Counted from the stretch's first letter, positions 1 to 8,560 are shown. The stretch: DNA of 64,000 nt from Promicromonospora iranensis (GCF_028994775.1 NZ_JAJQMN010000019.1:1-64000), one strand, 5' to 3'. Made by a program: numbers and translations. Notes: generated by a model from the letters alone, not told the origin.

Positions 1-1185
1 ACCATGCGACTACGCCGCGCCGAAGAACGCCTCGCCGGCGCGTTCGCCGCCGCCCACGCCCAAGACGTCAACGAACCCGAGTGCCGCACCACCCGCGCCG
101 CCATGCACGACTACCTCAAGGACCGGCTGCTCCCCCGCCGCCGTGGCCGGTTCGAGGCGCACATGGACACCTGCGCCGAATGCACCCGGGCGTTCATCGA
201 CGTGCGTGAGGTGTCCTGGATGCTGCGCGACCTCGGTCAGCACGTCGTCGCGGGAGCGCTCGCCACGGGAGCACTCGGCGCCGCGATCGGTGCCGGAGCG
301 GCCGGTGGAGCAGCGGGCTCGGGAGCGGGCGCGGCGGGCGCCGGAGCGCCGCGCCCGTTCGGCAAGAAGGAGGCGGCGATCGCGGCGGGTGTCCTCGCGG
401 CGATCGGCCTCGGCGGAGGAGCGGCGGCGTTGGTCGCCAACCAGCAGCCCGCCGAGCCTCCCGCCGCCGAGTCGGTCGCGAACCCGGGTGCGGGTGGCGG
501 CGGTGCGGGTGGCGGCGGTGCGGGTGGCGGCGGTGCGGGTGGCGGCGGTGCGGGTGGGGGCGCTGGTGAAAGCAGCGGAGCGGGTAGTGGTGGCGGGGGC
601 GGCGTGGGCGGAGGCGGCGGCAGCGATGGCAGCGGCGGCGCAGGTGATGATGCGGGCGCAGGTGCAGGAACAGGGGCGGGCGCGGCCAGCGATCCCGGCG
701 GTGCCGGCACAGAAGGCCGGGGCGTGGATGACGGCGGCAGAGCCGGTAGGACCGGCGACCCCACCGACATGGGCAACGGCGGCGACACCGGCAACGCCGC
801 CGGCGGCAACAGCAACAGCAACAGCAACAGCAACGACACGAGTCCACACATCGGGGCAGCGGTGACCGGCTGGCTCGCCGAGCTCGGCATCGGTGGCGAG
901 CCGGCCGACGAGCAGAACGGCGGCTCGGACGACGCAGGCAACAGCGGTGCCGACGGCAGCGACGCGGGCGGCAGGTCCGGCGCGGGAGAGCAGCCGGACA
1001 CTGGTGCCGGCAACAGAAACAACAACAACGAGGGCACGACGTCCGCCGACGGCACGGACGTCGGCATTGGTGGCGAGATGAGGAGTTGGCTCGGAAACCT
1101 CGGCGCCGTCGGGATTCCCGGCTTCCTGCTGATCGTCCTCATCCTGTGGCTCTGGGAGCGGTGGACCCGCGCCGAGGAACGCTAG
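1..1185 (+). CDS. 3' part of a sigma factor with zinc-finger (ZAS) domain and membrane-anchored low-complexity tail (partial)
   Basis: Reading is open from base 1, and the first residues (TMRLRRAEERLAGAF) look like the last helix of an ECF sigma-4 region rather than a true N-terminus, so the gene very likely begins before the window. Counting from the ATG at base 4, a zinc-binding anti-sigma (ZAS) module follows with Cys27, His53, Cys57 and Cys60 (H-x3-C-x2-C). Then come a hydrophobic segment near 123-145, about 220 residues rich in Gly, Ser, Asn and Asp, and a C-terminal membrane helix near 365-385 ending ERWTRAEER. Sigma factors with fused ZAS and membrane extensions are known in actinobacteria. 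The predicted design is a cytoplasmic sigma domain tethered by two helices with an exported loop. It could instead be a free-standing anti-sigma-like protein starting at base 4. Confidence 0.6.
   Translation, partial: TMRLRRAEERLAGAFAAAHAQDVNEPECRTTRAAMHDYLKDRLLPRRRGRFEAHMDTCAECTRAFIDVREVSWMLRDLGQHVVAGALATGALGAAIGAGAAGGAAGSGAGAAGAGAPRPFGKKEAAIAAGVLAAIGLGGGAAALVANQQPAEPPAAESVANPGAGGGGAGGGGAGGGGAGGGGAGGGAGESSGAGSGGGGGVGGGGGSDGSGGAGDDAGAGAGTGAGAASDPGGAGTEGRGVDDGGRAGRTGDPTDMGNGGDTGNAAGGNSNSNSNSNDTSPHIGAAVTGWLAELGIGGEPADEQNGGSDDAGNSGADGSDAGGRSGAGEQPDTGAGNRNNNNEGTTSADGTDVGIGGEMRSWLGNLGAVGIPGFLLIVLILWLWERWTRAEER
487..561 (+). repeat. Five tandem copies of a 15-bp unit coding GAGGG
   Basis: The unit GGTGCGGGTGGCGGC is repeated four times exactly, with a fifth copy carrying one change. 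It lies in the predicted exported loop of the sigma-factor tail and keeps the frame, so copy number can vary without breaking the gene. Confidence 0.9.
808..834 (+). repeat. AACAGC hexamer repeat coding Asn-Ser
   Basis: AACAGC occurs four times in tandem followed by AAC, giving an NSNSNSNSN run in the same loop. A second Asn run lies near 1012-1030. Confidence 0.85.
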
Positions 1186-1255
1186 GTCGCGATCGCCGGT
1201 CGCAGGTCGCGGCCTCCGCAGGTGGGGAGCGCTGTTTCGGAAGGTGCCGGCTGGG

Positions 1256-1308
1256 CTGAACTATGTTCGGCTGGAGACCGGGAATGCGGGCTGTGCTGAA
1301 TTGTTCAG
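1256..1308. promoter_or_regulatory. Pair of related palindromes upstream of the SDR gene
   Basis: CTGAAC-TAT-GTTCGG (1256-1270, one mismatch) and CTGAA-TTG-TTCAG (1296-1308, perfect) share the half-site CTGAA with a 3-base spacer. Their centres are 39 bases apart, close to four helical turns. This looks like two binding sites for one dimeric regulator. No regulator gene adjoins them. The rest of 1186-1455 shows no gene. Confidence 0.5.
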
Positions 1309-1456
1309 TCTGGCTGGACTGAGTCAGTCTGAGCCGAACGAAATCAACCAGACCTGGCACCCGCGCCACCGGTCTATCGCACCGCCCAGGCACCCGCCCG
1401 GCCGGTGGGCCGCCCACCAGCCCACCAGCGACAAGACAGACAGCAAGGGGACAAAC

Positions 1457-2251
1457 ATGCGCATCGATCTGACCGGCAAGACCGCGCTGGTGACCGGCTC
1501 GACGCAGGGCATCGGCCGAGCGATCGCCGCCACGCTCGCCGACGCGGGCGCCCGGGTAGCCATCAACGGAAGGCGAGCCGACGGCGTGGCAACGACCATC
1601 GACGAGCTCCGAGCGGAGTCCGCGGAGCGCGACCTGGTCGCCGCCGCCGGCGACGTCACCGCGGCCCCGGGGGCCGCGGAGGTGCTCGCCGCGACGGGCG
1701 ACGTCGACATCCTGGTGAACAACCTGGGCATCTTCGGCAGCACGCCGGCCCTCGACATCGACGACGACGAGTGGCGCCGGTACTTCGAGGTCAACGTGCT
1801 TGCCGCCGTCCGGCTGATCCGCACCAGCCTGCCGGGCATGACGGCGCGTGGCTGGGGCCGGGTGCTCAACATCGCCAGCGACTCCGCGATAGTCATCCCC
1901 GCCGAGATGATCCACTACGGCGTCTCGAAGACGGCGCTGCTGGGCGTCTCCCGCGGGTTCGCGAAGGAGGCGGCGGGCACCGGCGTGACGGTCAACTCCG
2001 TCATCGCCGGCCCCACGCACACCGGTGGCGTCGAGAAGTTCGTCTACGAGCTGGTCGACCCGGCCCTGCCCTGGGACGAGGCGCAGCGCGAGTTCATGCG
2101 CCTGCACCGCCCGCAGTCCCTGCTCCAGCGGCTCATCGAGCCGCAGGAGATCGCGAACATGGTCGCCTACCTCAGCTCGCCGCTCGCCTCGGCGACGACA
2201 GGTGCGGCCGTACGGGTCGACGGCGGATATGTGGACTCGATACTCCCCTGA
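1457..2251 (+). CDS. SDR family NAD(P)-dependent oxidoreductase
   Basis: A classical short-chain dehydrogenase/reductase of 264 residues. The N-terminus has the cofactor motif TGSTQGIG, the middle has DILVNNLG, and the active site is an IASDS serine followed by YGVSK. The C-terminus ends in a typical GAAVRVDGGYV segment. The ATG at 1457 is chosen because AAGGGG lies 7 bases upstream and the protein then starts MRIDLTGKTALVTG, as the family does. Further upstream codons would translate the palindrome region. It resembles 3-oxoacyl-ACP reductase-like SDRs, but the substrate cannot be read from sequence. It stands alone. Confidence 0.88.
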   Translation: MRIDLTGKTALVTGSTQGIGRAIAATLADAGARVAINGRRADGVATTIDELRAESAERDLVAAAGDVTAAPGAAEVLAATGDVDILVNNLGIFGSTPALDIDDDEWRRYFEVNVLAAVRLIRTSLPGMTARGWGRVLNIASDSAIVIPAEMIHYGVSKTALLGVSRGFAKEAAGTGVTVNSVIAGPTHTGGVEKFVYELVDPALPWDEAQREFMRLHRPQSLLQRLIEPQEIANMVAYLSSPLASATTGAAVRVDGGYVDSILP

Positions 2252-2263
2252 CACTCCCCTGAC
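2242..2263 (+). repeat. 11-bp tandem duplication spanning the SDR stop codon
   Basis: ACTCCCCTGAC is present twice head to tail. The first copy contains the TGA stop of the SDR gene and the second carries another TGA in a different frame position. Confidence 0.85.
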
Positions 2264-2320
2264 GCTTCTCGCGTCGAGCCCTTCCCGACCCGCGGCCCTC
2301 GCCCGAACTGGCTCCCGCGG

Positions 2321-2335
2321 TAGCCTGGCCGCATC
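2321..2335 (+). promoter_or_regulatory. Leaderless-type promoter of the CHAD gene pointing at an ATC codon
   Basis: TAGCCT (2321-2326) is followed by exactly 6 bases and then ATC (2333), in frame with the CHAD protein. This is the same spacing used by ATG/GTG leaderless genes elsewhere in the window. No Shine-Dalgarno sequence precedes the later ATG at 2375. Confidence 0.45.
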
Positions 2336-2374
2336 GCCGCAGATACCACCACGCGTCCCGGGACCGCGGGCGAG

Positions 2375-3187
2375 ATGCTGACCCTCGCGGTCGGAGACCT
2401 CGTGCGCCGGATCCACTACCGCGTCCCGGCGGCACTCGCGGACGAGCCGGACGCCGTGCACCGACTGCGCACCTCGGTCCGTCGGCTGCGCAACGTGCTC
2501 GCCGCGTTTCGCCGGTACCTCGACAAGGACGCGACCGCCGAGCTCCGGTCCCTGCTCAAGGAGTGGGGCGATGTGCTGGGACGGACCCGCGACCTGGAGG
2601 TGCGCGCGCAGCAGGCCGCCGCGGCTGCTGATGCGGCCGGCCTCGACGAGCAGGCGCGATCCGCCCTGCTCGACCCGCTGCTGACGGCCCACGAGCAGAC
2701 ACACGCCGACGCCGTGCGCTGGAGCCGGTCGGGACGAGGCCAGGACCTGGACCGGCTGCTGACCGAGTGGGCCGCTGAGCCCCGGCTCGGCGAACGGGCC
2801 GCACGGCCCGCCACGAAGGCCTCCCGCCGTGCCGTGCGCCGGCAGGTCGAGCGCACCCGCGGTGCGGCCGGCGAGCTCACCGACCTCGAGAGCGCCCACG
2901 AGCTACGAAAGGCAGCGCGTCGGCTGCGGCACACCTGCGAGGCCATCACCCGCAAGCCCGTCGGCCTGCTCGGCCGCAGGACCAAGGACGTCGGTTCCGC
3001 CGGGCAGCGGATCCAGTCGCTGCTCGGCGACCACCGCGACGCCCTGCTGCTCGCCGAGCACGTCCACACGCACGCGAACGGCTCCCCCGCGTACGACGCC
3101 GTCGTCGGCCGGTGCCAGGAGCGGGCCATCGCCGCGCTGGCCGACCTGCCCGCGGCGCTGGGCGAGCTGGAGAACCGCGCACGCTGA
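2375..3187 (+). CDS. CHAD domain-containing protein
   Basis: The 270-residue helical protein carries the conserved His-rich polyphosphate-binding CHAD pattern: DEPDAVHRLRTSVRRLRNVL in the N-terminal half and AHELRKAARRLRHTCEA in the repeat. CHAD domains bind polyphosphate and often sit next to CYTH phosphatases; none is seen here. ATG 2375 is the first canonical start after an in-frame stop at 2321, but it has no ribosome-binding site. The segment before it (TTTRPGTAGEM) resembles the true start of CHAD proteins, so translation may begin at ATC 2333. The next gene, an MFS transporter, follows on the same strand. Confidence 0.88.
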   Translation: MLTLAVGDLVRRIHYRVPAALADEPDAVHRLRTSVRRLRNVLAAFRRYLDKDATAELRSLLKEWGDVLGRTRDLEVRAQQAAAAADAAGLDEQARSALLDPLLTAHEQTHADAVRWSRSGRGQDLDRLLTEWAAEPRLGERAARPATKASRRAVRRQVERTRGAAGELTDLESAHELRKAARRLRHTCEAITRKPVGLLGRRTKDVGSAGQRIQSLLGDHRDALLLAEHVHTHANGSPAYDAVVGRCQERAIAALADLPAALGELENRAR

Positions 3188-3233
3188 GCACGGTGACGGC
3201 CGGTTTCCGCCAGTAGTCCGCGCCCTGCGTTCC

Positions 3234-3239
3234 TATGGT
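3234..3239 (+). promoter_or_regulatory. -10 element TATGGT of the MFS gene
   Basis: TATGGT, then 7 bases, then GTG 3247 fits the leaderless layout used widely in this window. The ATG at 3235 lies inside this element and is therefore probably not the start. Confidence 0.5.
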
Positions 3240-3246
3240 CGTTCGT

Positions 3247-4512
3247 GTGCGAATCTCACCAGCGGACGACTCCGTCAGAGCCTCGACCCTTCGCGGCCCG
3301 GTAGTGCTGTTCATGGCAGTCGCCGCCGCCCTCGGGACGGCAGCGACCTACCCGCTGCAGCCCGCGATCGCCGACGTGGCAGCCTCACTGGACTCCTCGA
3401 CGTCGGCCCTCGGCATGGCTCTGGCCTGCGGTCCTGCCGGCTACCTCGCCGGGCTCGGCCTGCTGGTTCCTCTCGTCGACCGATTTCCTCCGCGGTACGT
3501 GCTGACGGCGCAGCTCGTCGCACTGAGCCTTTCGATCGGCGCGACGGCTGCTGCCTCGACCAGCTGGCTGCTCGGGCTGTGCGTCCTGCTGACCGGCCTG
3601 TGCTCCTCGGTCGGGGCCGGGCTGAGCTCGGTCGCCGGGCGCCTGTCCAGCGCCGGAAGCCGGGCGACCGTGCTCGGCATCGTCACTGCGGGGATCTCGG
3701 CGGGGATCCTCCTCGGTCGCATCGCCGGGGGCTGGCTGGCCGACGCCGTCGGCTGGCGCGGGATGCTCCTGGCCTTCGCGGGCGGCTGCCTCCTGACGGC
3801 GGGAGCCGCCTGGCTGCTCCTGCCCCGAGTCGGCCGCGGTGGGCGAAACGGCTACCTGGCGACCCTGCGATCGATGCCAGGCCTGTTCGTCCGGTTCTCA
3901 CCGCTCCGCCTGGCCGCCGCCAGGGGCGCTGCGTGGTTCTTCGCGTTCTGTGCGGTCTGGGCAGGCCTGGCGGTGGCGCTGTCCGCACCACCGTACGACT
4001 ACTCGGCCGAGCGGATCGGCTTGTACGCCCTCGCCGGCCTCACCGGGATCCTCGCCACGCGGGTCGCCGGCGTGCTCACCGACCGGGTCGGAGCCCACAC
4101 GGTGATCCTGGTCGGCCTCGGTGCGGCAGGTGTCGCTGCGGCCGCGATGGGCTTCGCCCTGGGCAGCCCCCTCCTGCTGGTCGTCTGCCTGGCCCTTTTC
4201 GACGCCGGGCTGTTCGCCGCCCAGGTCGCCAACCAGAGCACCGTCCTGGCGATCGACCCGCAGGCGCCGGCGCGTTTCAACAGCGCCTACATGATGGTCT
4301 ACTTCATCGGCGGGAGCCTTGGCACGGCCTTCGGCGCCGCGGCGGCGGCCTGGATGGGCTGGCCCGGCACCACTGCCGTCGTCGTCGCCGCCCTGGCGGT
4401 GGCCGCGGCGATCACCCTCGCGGCAGCCGGCCCCGGCGCCCGCCGACCGGACCGTCGAAAGAAAGGTGAAAGCGGTGGTGAACTTCTCGCCGTAAATCGG
4501 GGGATCGAGTGA
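3247..4512 (+). CDS. MFS transporter
   Basis: About 421 residues with twelve hydrophobic segments, a family-typical GRIAGGWLADAVGWRG loop after TM4-5 and GVLTDRVGAHT in the second half. It resembles major facilitator efflux proteins of the YgaY/NreB kind; the substrate is unknown. Start GTG 3247 is preferred over ATG 3235 because the latter lies within a TATGGT -10 element and neither has a Shine-Dalgarno sequence. The last residues (RRKKGESGGELLAVNRGIE) are a basic cytosolic tail. Confidence 0.85.
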   Translation: MRISPADDSVRASTLRGPVVLFMAVAAALGTAATYPLQPAIADVAASLDSSTSALGMALACGPAGYLAGLGLLVPLVDRFPPRYVLTAQLVALSLSIGATAAASTSWLLGLCVLLTGLCSSVGAGLSSVAGRLSSAGSRATVLGIVTAGISAGILLGRIAGGWLADAVGWRGMLLAFAGGCLLTAGAAWLLLPRVGRGGRNGYLATLRSMPGLFVRFSPLRLAAARGAAWFFAFCAVWAGLAVALSAPPYDYSAERIGLYALAGLTGILATRVAGVLTDRVGAHTVILVGLGAAGVAAAAMGFALGSPLLLVVCLALFDAGLFAAQVANQSTVLAIDPQAPARFNSAYMMVYFIGGSLGTAFGAAAAAWMGWPGTTAVVVAALAVAAAITLAAAGPGARRPDRRKKGESGGELLAVNRGIE

Positions 4513-4608
4513 GGGAGGCGGGTCGCGGGCCGTAGCAGCCGCGTTCAGCGCATACGGTCATCTCGTCCTGCCCGTTCGCCCGTCAGCAACCGCCCCCGAA
4601 GGAGCCCC

Positions 4609-5781
4609 GTGCAGCTGTTCGACCTGGTGCTTCTCGTGGTGCTGTTCCTGGCCCTCATGGCGGGCCTGAGCCGGGGTCTGCTGGCCACGCTCGGTGGTCT
4701 GATCGGGCTCGTCATCGGTGGCGTCGCCGCTTTCTGGGCGGTCCCGGCCGTGAACGACCTGGTGCCGACCGCTGAGTGGCGCGGACCGGTGTCCATCGTG
4801 GTGGCCGTCCTGCTACCGCTGTTCGGCGCCTCCATCGGGGCGGGGATGGGCCGGAGCCTGCGGCAGGGCGTGGACCGCACCTCGCTCCGCCCGCTCGAAC
4901 GCCTGCTGGGCGGGGTCGCGAACGTGGGCGTCGTAGCCCTCGCGCTCTCGTTCGTCGGCAACGCGGTCAGCGCCACGGGCGCGCCCGGGGTCGCCTCGGC
5001 GGTCTCGTCGTCCGCCGTCCTGCGCACGATCGACAACCTGACGCCGCCCGCAGTGGGCCGCCCGCTCGCCGAGATGCGCGCCATCGTGCTCGACGACGGC
5101 CTGCCGCGCCTGAACATCCTGATGGTGCCGCGCGACACGCCGACGGTGCCCGCCGTCGACCTCGACGACCCGGCGCTGGAGGCGTCGGCGCGGTCGGTGG
5201 CCCGGATCTCCGGCATCGCGTACGCGTGCGGCAAGAGCTCGACGGGGTCGGGCTTCGTCGTGGCGCCCGACCGCCTCGTGACCAACGCGCACGTCGTGGC
5301 CGGTGTGGACCGGCCGGTCATCGAGCTGCCCGGAGGTGCGGTCCGCGAGGGACGGGTGGTGTACTTCGACGCCGTCGACGACCTCGCCGTGATCGCCGTC
5401 GACGAGCTGGCCGCCGACCCGCTCGGCATCGCGCCGACACTGTCGGCCGGCGACCCCGCCGTCGTCCAGGGGTATCCGTACGGCGGTCCGTTCACCTCCG
5501 GCAGCGCCGGGGTGCTGAGCGTCAGCACCGTCCGCGTGCCGGATGCCTACGGCACGGGCGCGGCGCCCCGGGAGGTCTACTCCCTGGCTGCCGAGGTGCG
5601 CCCCGGCAACTCGGGCGGTCCGCTCCTGACGACCGGCGGCGAGGTGGCCGGCGTCATCTTCGCGCGCGACGACTCCGAGCAGAACATCGGCTACGCGATG
5701 ACCAACGCCGAGCTCCTGCCGGTCGCCGAGCAGGCCGAGAACCTCGACACCGCGGTGTCGACGGGGCAGTGCGCGAGCTGA
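4609..5781 (+). CDS. MarP-like membrane-anchored serine protease (CvpA domain plus trypsin-like domain)
   Basis: The 390-residue protein has four N-terminal membrane helices of the CvpA type (about 1-120) and a chymotrypsin-like domain (about 195-375). The catalytic triad reads His228 (TNAHVV), Asp258 (DDLAV) and Ser335 (GNSGGP). Cys207, just before the protease domain, and Cys388 at the C-terminus match the regulatory disulfide pair known for mycobacterial MarP, a periplasmic protease for acid and oxidative stress. Start GTG 4609 has AAGGAG 6 bases upstream. It is monocistronic, and the ArsR gene follows behind its own promoter. Confidence 0.9.
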   Translation: MQLFDLVLLVVLFLALMAGLSRGLLATLGGLIGLVIGGVAAFWAVPAVNDLVPTAEWRGPVSIVVAVLLPLFGASIGAGMGRSLRQGVDRTSLRPLERLLGGVANVGVVALALSFVGNAVSATGAPGVASAVSSSAVLRTIDNLTPPAVGRPLAEMRAIVLDDGLPRLNILMVPRDTPTVPAVDLDDPALEASARSVARISGIAYACGKSSTGSGFVVAPDRLVTNAHVVAGVDRPVIELPGGAVREGRVVYFDAVDDLAVIAVDELAADPLGIAPTLSAGDPAVVQGYPYGGPFTSGSAGVLSVSTVRVPDAYGTGAAPREVYSLAAEVRPGNSGGPLLTTGGEVAGVIFARDDSEQNIGYAMTNAELLPVAEQAENLDTAVSTGQCAS

Positions 5782-5814
5782 CGGTCGCCGCCGACCGGGC
5801 GCCCCGTCCACCCC

Positions 5815-5843
5815 TTGCGCCTTTGTAAGCATCTGCTTACGCT
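5815..5843 (+). promoter_or_regulatory. arsR promoter with overlapping palindromic operator
   Basis: TTGCGC (5815-5820), a 17-base spacer and TACGCT (5838-5843) form a promoter 6 bases before the ATG of the ArsR gene. The perfect inverted repeat GTAAGCATCTGCTTAC (5825-5840) covers the spacer and the start of the -10, so bound ArsR would block the polymerase. Autoregulation is the likely outcome. Confidence 0.75.
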
Positions 5844-5849
5844 TGACCC

Positions 5850-6155
5850 ATGAGCGCGCTCGATGTCCTCGCCGACCCCACCCGGCGCCGCATCGTGGAG
5901 ATCCTGGCGGACGGCGAGCTCAACGCCGGCGCGATCGCCGAGCACTTCGACGCCAGCCGGCCCGCCATCTCCCAGCACCTCGGCATCCTCGTCGACGGCG
6001 GTGTGCTCACCGTGCGCCGAGACGGGACGCGACGCATCTATCACCTCGATGCCGCAGCACTGACCGAGGCCGGTGACTGGCTCTCCGCCCAGGCCACCCG
6101 CTGGAACCGCACGCTCGACGCCCTGGAGTCCGCCCTCGACCAAGGAGAGATATGA
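5850..6155 (+). CDS. ArsR-family transcriptional regulator
   Basis: The 101-residue winged-helix protein has LADPTRRRIVEILADGELNAGAIAEHFDASRPAISQHLGIL as its helix-turn-helix core (read here in parts: LADPTRRRIVEIL, then the recognition helix SRPAISQHL). No cysteine metal site is present, so it belongs to the non-metal ArsR group usually paired with SRPBCC proteins. It starts 6 bases after a -10 element, so its mRNA is probably leaderless. Its last four bases (ATGA) overlap the SRPBCC gene, so the two are co-translated. The GTAAGCA/TGCTTAC palindrome over its promoter is its probable operator. Confidence 0.88.
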   Translation: MSALDVLADPTRRRIVEILADGELNAGAIAEHFDASRPAISQHLGILVDGGVLTVRRDGTRRIYHLDAAALTEAGDWLSAQATRWNRTLDALESALDQGEI

Positions 6156-6664
6156 CCACGACACCGCCCGCAGGCGCCGGAACCCTCGGCGTCGGCGACG
6201 ACGGAACCTTCCGCATCCAGTTCGACCGCACGCTCCGCCATCCCTTGCCCGCCGTCTGGGCGGCCCTCACCGATCCGGCGAAGCTCTCGGTCTGGCTCCC
6301 GGGCTGCCGGATCGAGGCCCGGGTCGGCGGCGACGTCCGCTACGACTTCGGGGAAGAGGGCGCGGCGACCGGCGAGGTGACCGCCCTGCGCGCGGCCGAC
6401 GACGCCGAACCCACCGCCGAGCTGGAGCACACCTGGCGCTGGGACGGGCTCCCGGTCTCGGTGGTCACCTGGCGGCTCGAGCCGGCCGACGGTGGGACGC
6501 GGCTCGTGCTGACCCACCGTGAGGTGGGCCGCGCGCCTGCCACGGACTTCGCCGTCGGCTGGCACGTCATCCTCGACAGCCTTGACCGCTGGGCGGACGG
6601 CCGGACGTCGGACGACGTCTGGGACTCCTACGACACCCTCGCCCGGCACTACGCGGGAGCCTGA
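6152..6664 (+). CDS. SRPBCC (AHSA1-like) domain protein
   Basis: The 170-residue protein has the hydrophobic-ligand cavity fold, seen in [19 protein letters not shown] at the start, the [10 protein letters not shown] turn and a C-terminal helix [21 protein letters not shown]1-like members next to ArsR regulators are common in actinobacteria, and their ligands are mostly unknown. It overlaps the ArsR gene by ATGA, and its 3' end overlaps the convergent reductase gene by 16 bases. Confidence 0.85.
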   Translation: MTTTPPAGAGTLGVGDDGTFRIQFDRTLRHPLPAVWAALTDPAKLSVWLPGCRIEARVGGDVRYDFGEEGAATGEVTALRAADDAEPTAELEHTWRWDGLPVSVVTWRLEPADGGTRLVLTHREVGRAPATDFAVGWHVILDSLDRWADGRTSDDVWDSYDTLARHYAGA

Positions 6665-7428
6665 GACACCACCTCGGAACCCGCTCGCTCGCCCTGCTCC
6701 TCCCCCACGTCCTCCGGCGCCGCCGACGGCGCGACCGACGGCGCGACCGACGACGCGTCCAGCAGCTCGACCAGCGCCCCGGCGTCGACGTTCGCCCCGA
6801 AGGCCGGGGTGCCGGGCTCCATGCGGATGCTCTCGGCGAGGGTCCCGGCGGCGACCGGGTCGAAGCCGAGCGCGTCCACGATCGCCGCCACTGCCGCGAC
6901 GTCGTCCGGGTCGTCGCCGGCGATCCCTATCGCCTTGCGGCCGGACGTGCCGGCGGGCCGGGCGCCGTCCTCGAGGTCGTGATAGCCCATGTGGTTGAAC
7001 GCCTTGACGACGCGGGAGCCCGGGACCGCCGCCTGGACGTGCCGGCTGGTCGACTCCCCCGGCGGCACGATGCCGTCGCGGGGTCCGTCGACCTCCCACC
7101 AGTGGTTCATGGCGTCGACGACCAGCTTGCCGTCCAGGGCCGACGCCGGGACCGACCGGTGCTTGCCGAGCGGCAGGGCGAGGACGACGGCGTCGGCCTC
7201 GCGGGCCGCCGTCGTCGCGTCGACCGCGGCCGCGCCCGGTGCGAGCACCTCCACGGTGAGCGCGATGCGGGCCGGGTCGCCGGAGCCCGCCACGAGCACG
7301 CGGTACCCGGCCGCGACGGCGAGGCGGGCCAGCACGGTGCCGACCTTGCCGGCGCCGAGGATCCCGAGGGTGCGCACGGGGGCGCGCACCCCGGCGCGCA
7401 GCTCGTCGCGCACAGGAGCCGCAGCCAT
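6649..7428 (-). CDS. NADPH-dependent F420 reductase-like oxidoreductase
   Basis: About 259 residues with an N-terminal Rossmann motif [16 protein letters not shown] and the family signatures [10 protein letters not shown] and [13 protein letters not shown]. It resembles NADP:F420 oxidoreductase (Fno) and its F420-free relatives. The C-terminus is a low-complexity [15 protein letters not shown] tail unlike the family core. ATG 7428 overlaps the stop of the upstream LLM flavoenzyme (TGATG), so it is translationally coupled; GTG 7431 is an alternative. An F420 or flavin partner for the LLM enzyme is plausible but not shown. Confidence 0.82.
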   Translation of the reverse strand: MAAAPVRDELRAGVRAPVRTLGILGAGKVGTVLARLAVAAGYRVLVAGSGDPARIALTVEVLAPGAAAVDATTAAREADAVVLALPLGKHRSVPASALDGKLVVDAMNHWWEVDGPRDGIVPPGESTSRHVQAAVPGSRVVKAFNHMGYHDLEDGARPAGTSGRKAIGIAGDDPDDVAAVAAIVDALGFDPVAAGTLAESIRMEPGTPAFGANVDAGALVELLDASSVAPSVAPSAAPEDVGEEQGERAGSEVVSQAPA

Positions 7429-8486
7429 CACGCCACCGCCAGCTTCTCCGGCTGCTCGGCGAGCAGCTCACGGACCATGGGGATCACCTGCGTGCCGTAC
7501 AGCTCGACGGCGCGCAGTCGGTCGCTGGCGCGCACGGTGCCGGCCGCGGAGTAGATGAGGTCGAACCGGCCGACGTCCAGGGCGCCGATGGCGCGCGCCA
7601 TCTTGCGGGCGACCGTCTCGGGTGAGCCGACGTAGAGCGAGCCCTCCGCCACCTCTGCCTCGAACTCCTCGCGGCGCAGGGGCGGCCAGCCGCGCAGGGC
7701 TCCGATGCGGTCCCGGATCACCTTGTATCCCGGGTAGAACAGCTCCATCGCCTTCTCGTCGGTCTCGGCGACGAAGCCCGGTGAGTGCATGCCGACGGGG
7801 TAGGCGGTGGTGCCGAGCTCGTCCGCGGCCCGGCGGTACAGGTCCACGTACGGCGCGAACCGTTCGGGAGCACCGCCGATGATCGCCAGCATGAGCCGCA
7901 GCCCGTACCGGGCGGTACGGACGACCGACTGTGGCGACCCGCCGACCCCGACCCAGGTGGTCAGCCGGCCGGAGTCGGTCTTGGGGAAGACGTCCGCGTT
8001 CTCCAGGGACGGCCGCAGCGTGCCCTCCCAGGTCACCGGCTTCTCGTCGAGCAGCTTCACGAACAGGTCGATCTTCTCGTCGAAGAGCTGGTCGTAGTCG
8101 CGCAGGTCGTAACCGAACAGCGGGAACGACTCGGTGAACGACCCGCGCCCGAGGATGACCTCGGCCCGGCCGTTGGACAGTGCGTCGACGGTCGCGAACC
8201 GCTGGAACACCCGCACCGGGTCGTCGGAGCTGAGGACGGTCACGCCTGAGGCGAGCTTGATGTTCGAGGTAGTGGTCGCGATGCCGGCCAGCACGGTCTC
8301 CGGCGTGGAGATCGCGTACTCGGGCCGGTGGTGCTCGCCGACCGCGATCACGTCGATCCCCGTGTCGTCGGCGAGGACCGCCTCGTGCACCGTACGGCGG
8401 ATCGCCTCGCCGTGGGACACGACCTCTCCGCGGTCGTTCCGCGGCAGGTCGCCGAATGTGTCGATGCCGAACTCGATGTCGCCCAT
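7428..8486 (-). CDS. LLM-class flavin-dependent oxidoreductase
   Basis: The 352-residue protein is a luciferase-like TIM-barrel monooxygenase or reductase: [13 protein letters not shown] at the start, [19 protein letters not shown], and the nucleotide-loop region [18 protein letters not shown]. The family uses reduced FMN or F420. Start ATG 8486 has GGAGGAG 5 bases upstream. It heads a two-gene operon with the Fno-like reductase and is divergent from a MarR regulator across a 90-base region carrying two operators. Confidence 0.88.
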   Translation of the reverse strand: MGDIEFGIDTFGDLPRNDRGEVVSHGEAIRRTVHEAVLADDTGIDVIAVGEHHRPEYAISTPETVLAGIATTTSNIKLASGVTVLSSDDPVRVFQRFATVDALSNGRAEVILGRGSFTESFPLFGYDLRDYDQLFDEKIDLFVKLLDEKPVTWEGTLRPSLENADVFPKTDSGRLTTWVGVGGSPQSVVRTARYGLRLMLAIIGGAPERFAPYVDLYRRAADELGTTAYPVGMHSPGFVAETDEKAMELFYPGYKVIRDRIGALRGWPPLRREEFEAEVAEGSLYVGSPETVARKMARAIGALDVGRFDLIYSAAGTVRASDRLRAVELYGTQVIPMVRELLAEQPEKLAVA

Positions 8487-8519
8487 GGGAACTCCTCCAC
8501 GACTGCCCTACACATCTGA

Positions 8520-8560
8520 TTGACGTGTCAATCATGTACCCGATATGGTTGACACGTCAA
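8520..8560. promoter_or_regulatory. Two inverted MarR operators between the LLM operon and marR
   Basis: TTGACGTGTCAA (8520-8531) and TTGACACGTCAA (8549-8560) are reverse complements of each other and each is an imperfect palindrome. The first doubles as the -35 of the marR promoter (TTGACG, 18 bases, TATGGT 8544-8549). On the other strand the second provides TTGACG for the LLM promoter. One regulator could therefore control both directions symmetrically. Confidence 0.75.

Noticed and set aside
10-849. Long open frames on the minus strand opposite the first gene
   Set aside because: They are shadows of the GGC/GCN-rich repeat code, have Arg/Ala/His-only composition and no domain.
3235-3246. 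ATG 3235 as start of the first MFS gene
   Set aside because: It lies inside the TATGGT -10 element and has no Shine-Dalgarno sequence.
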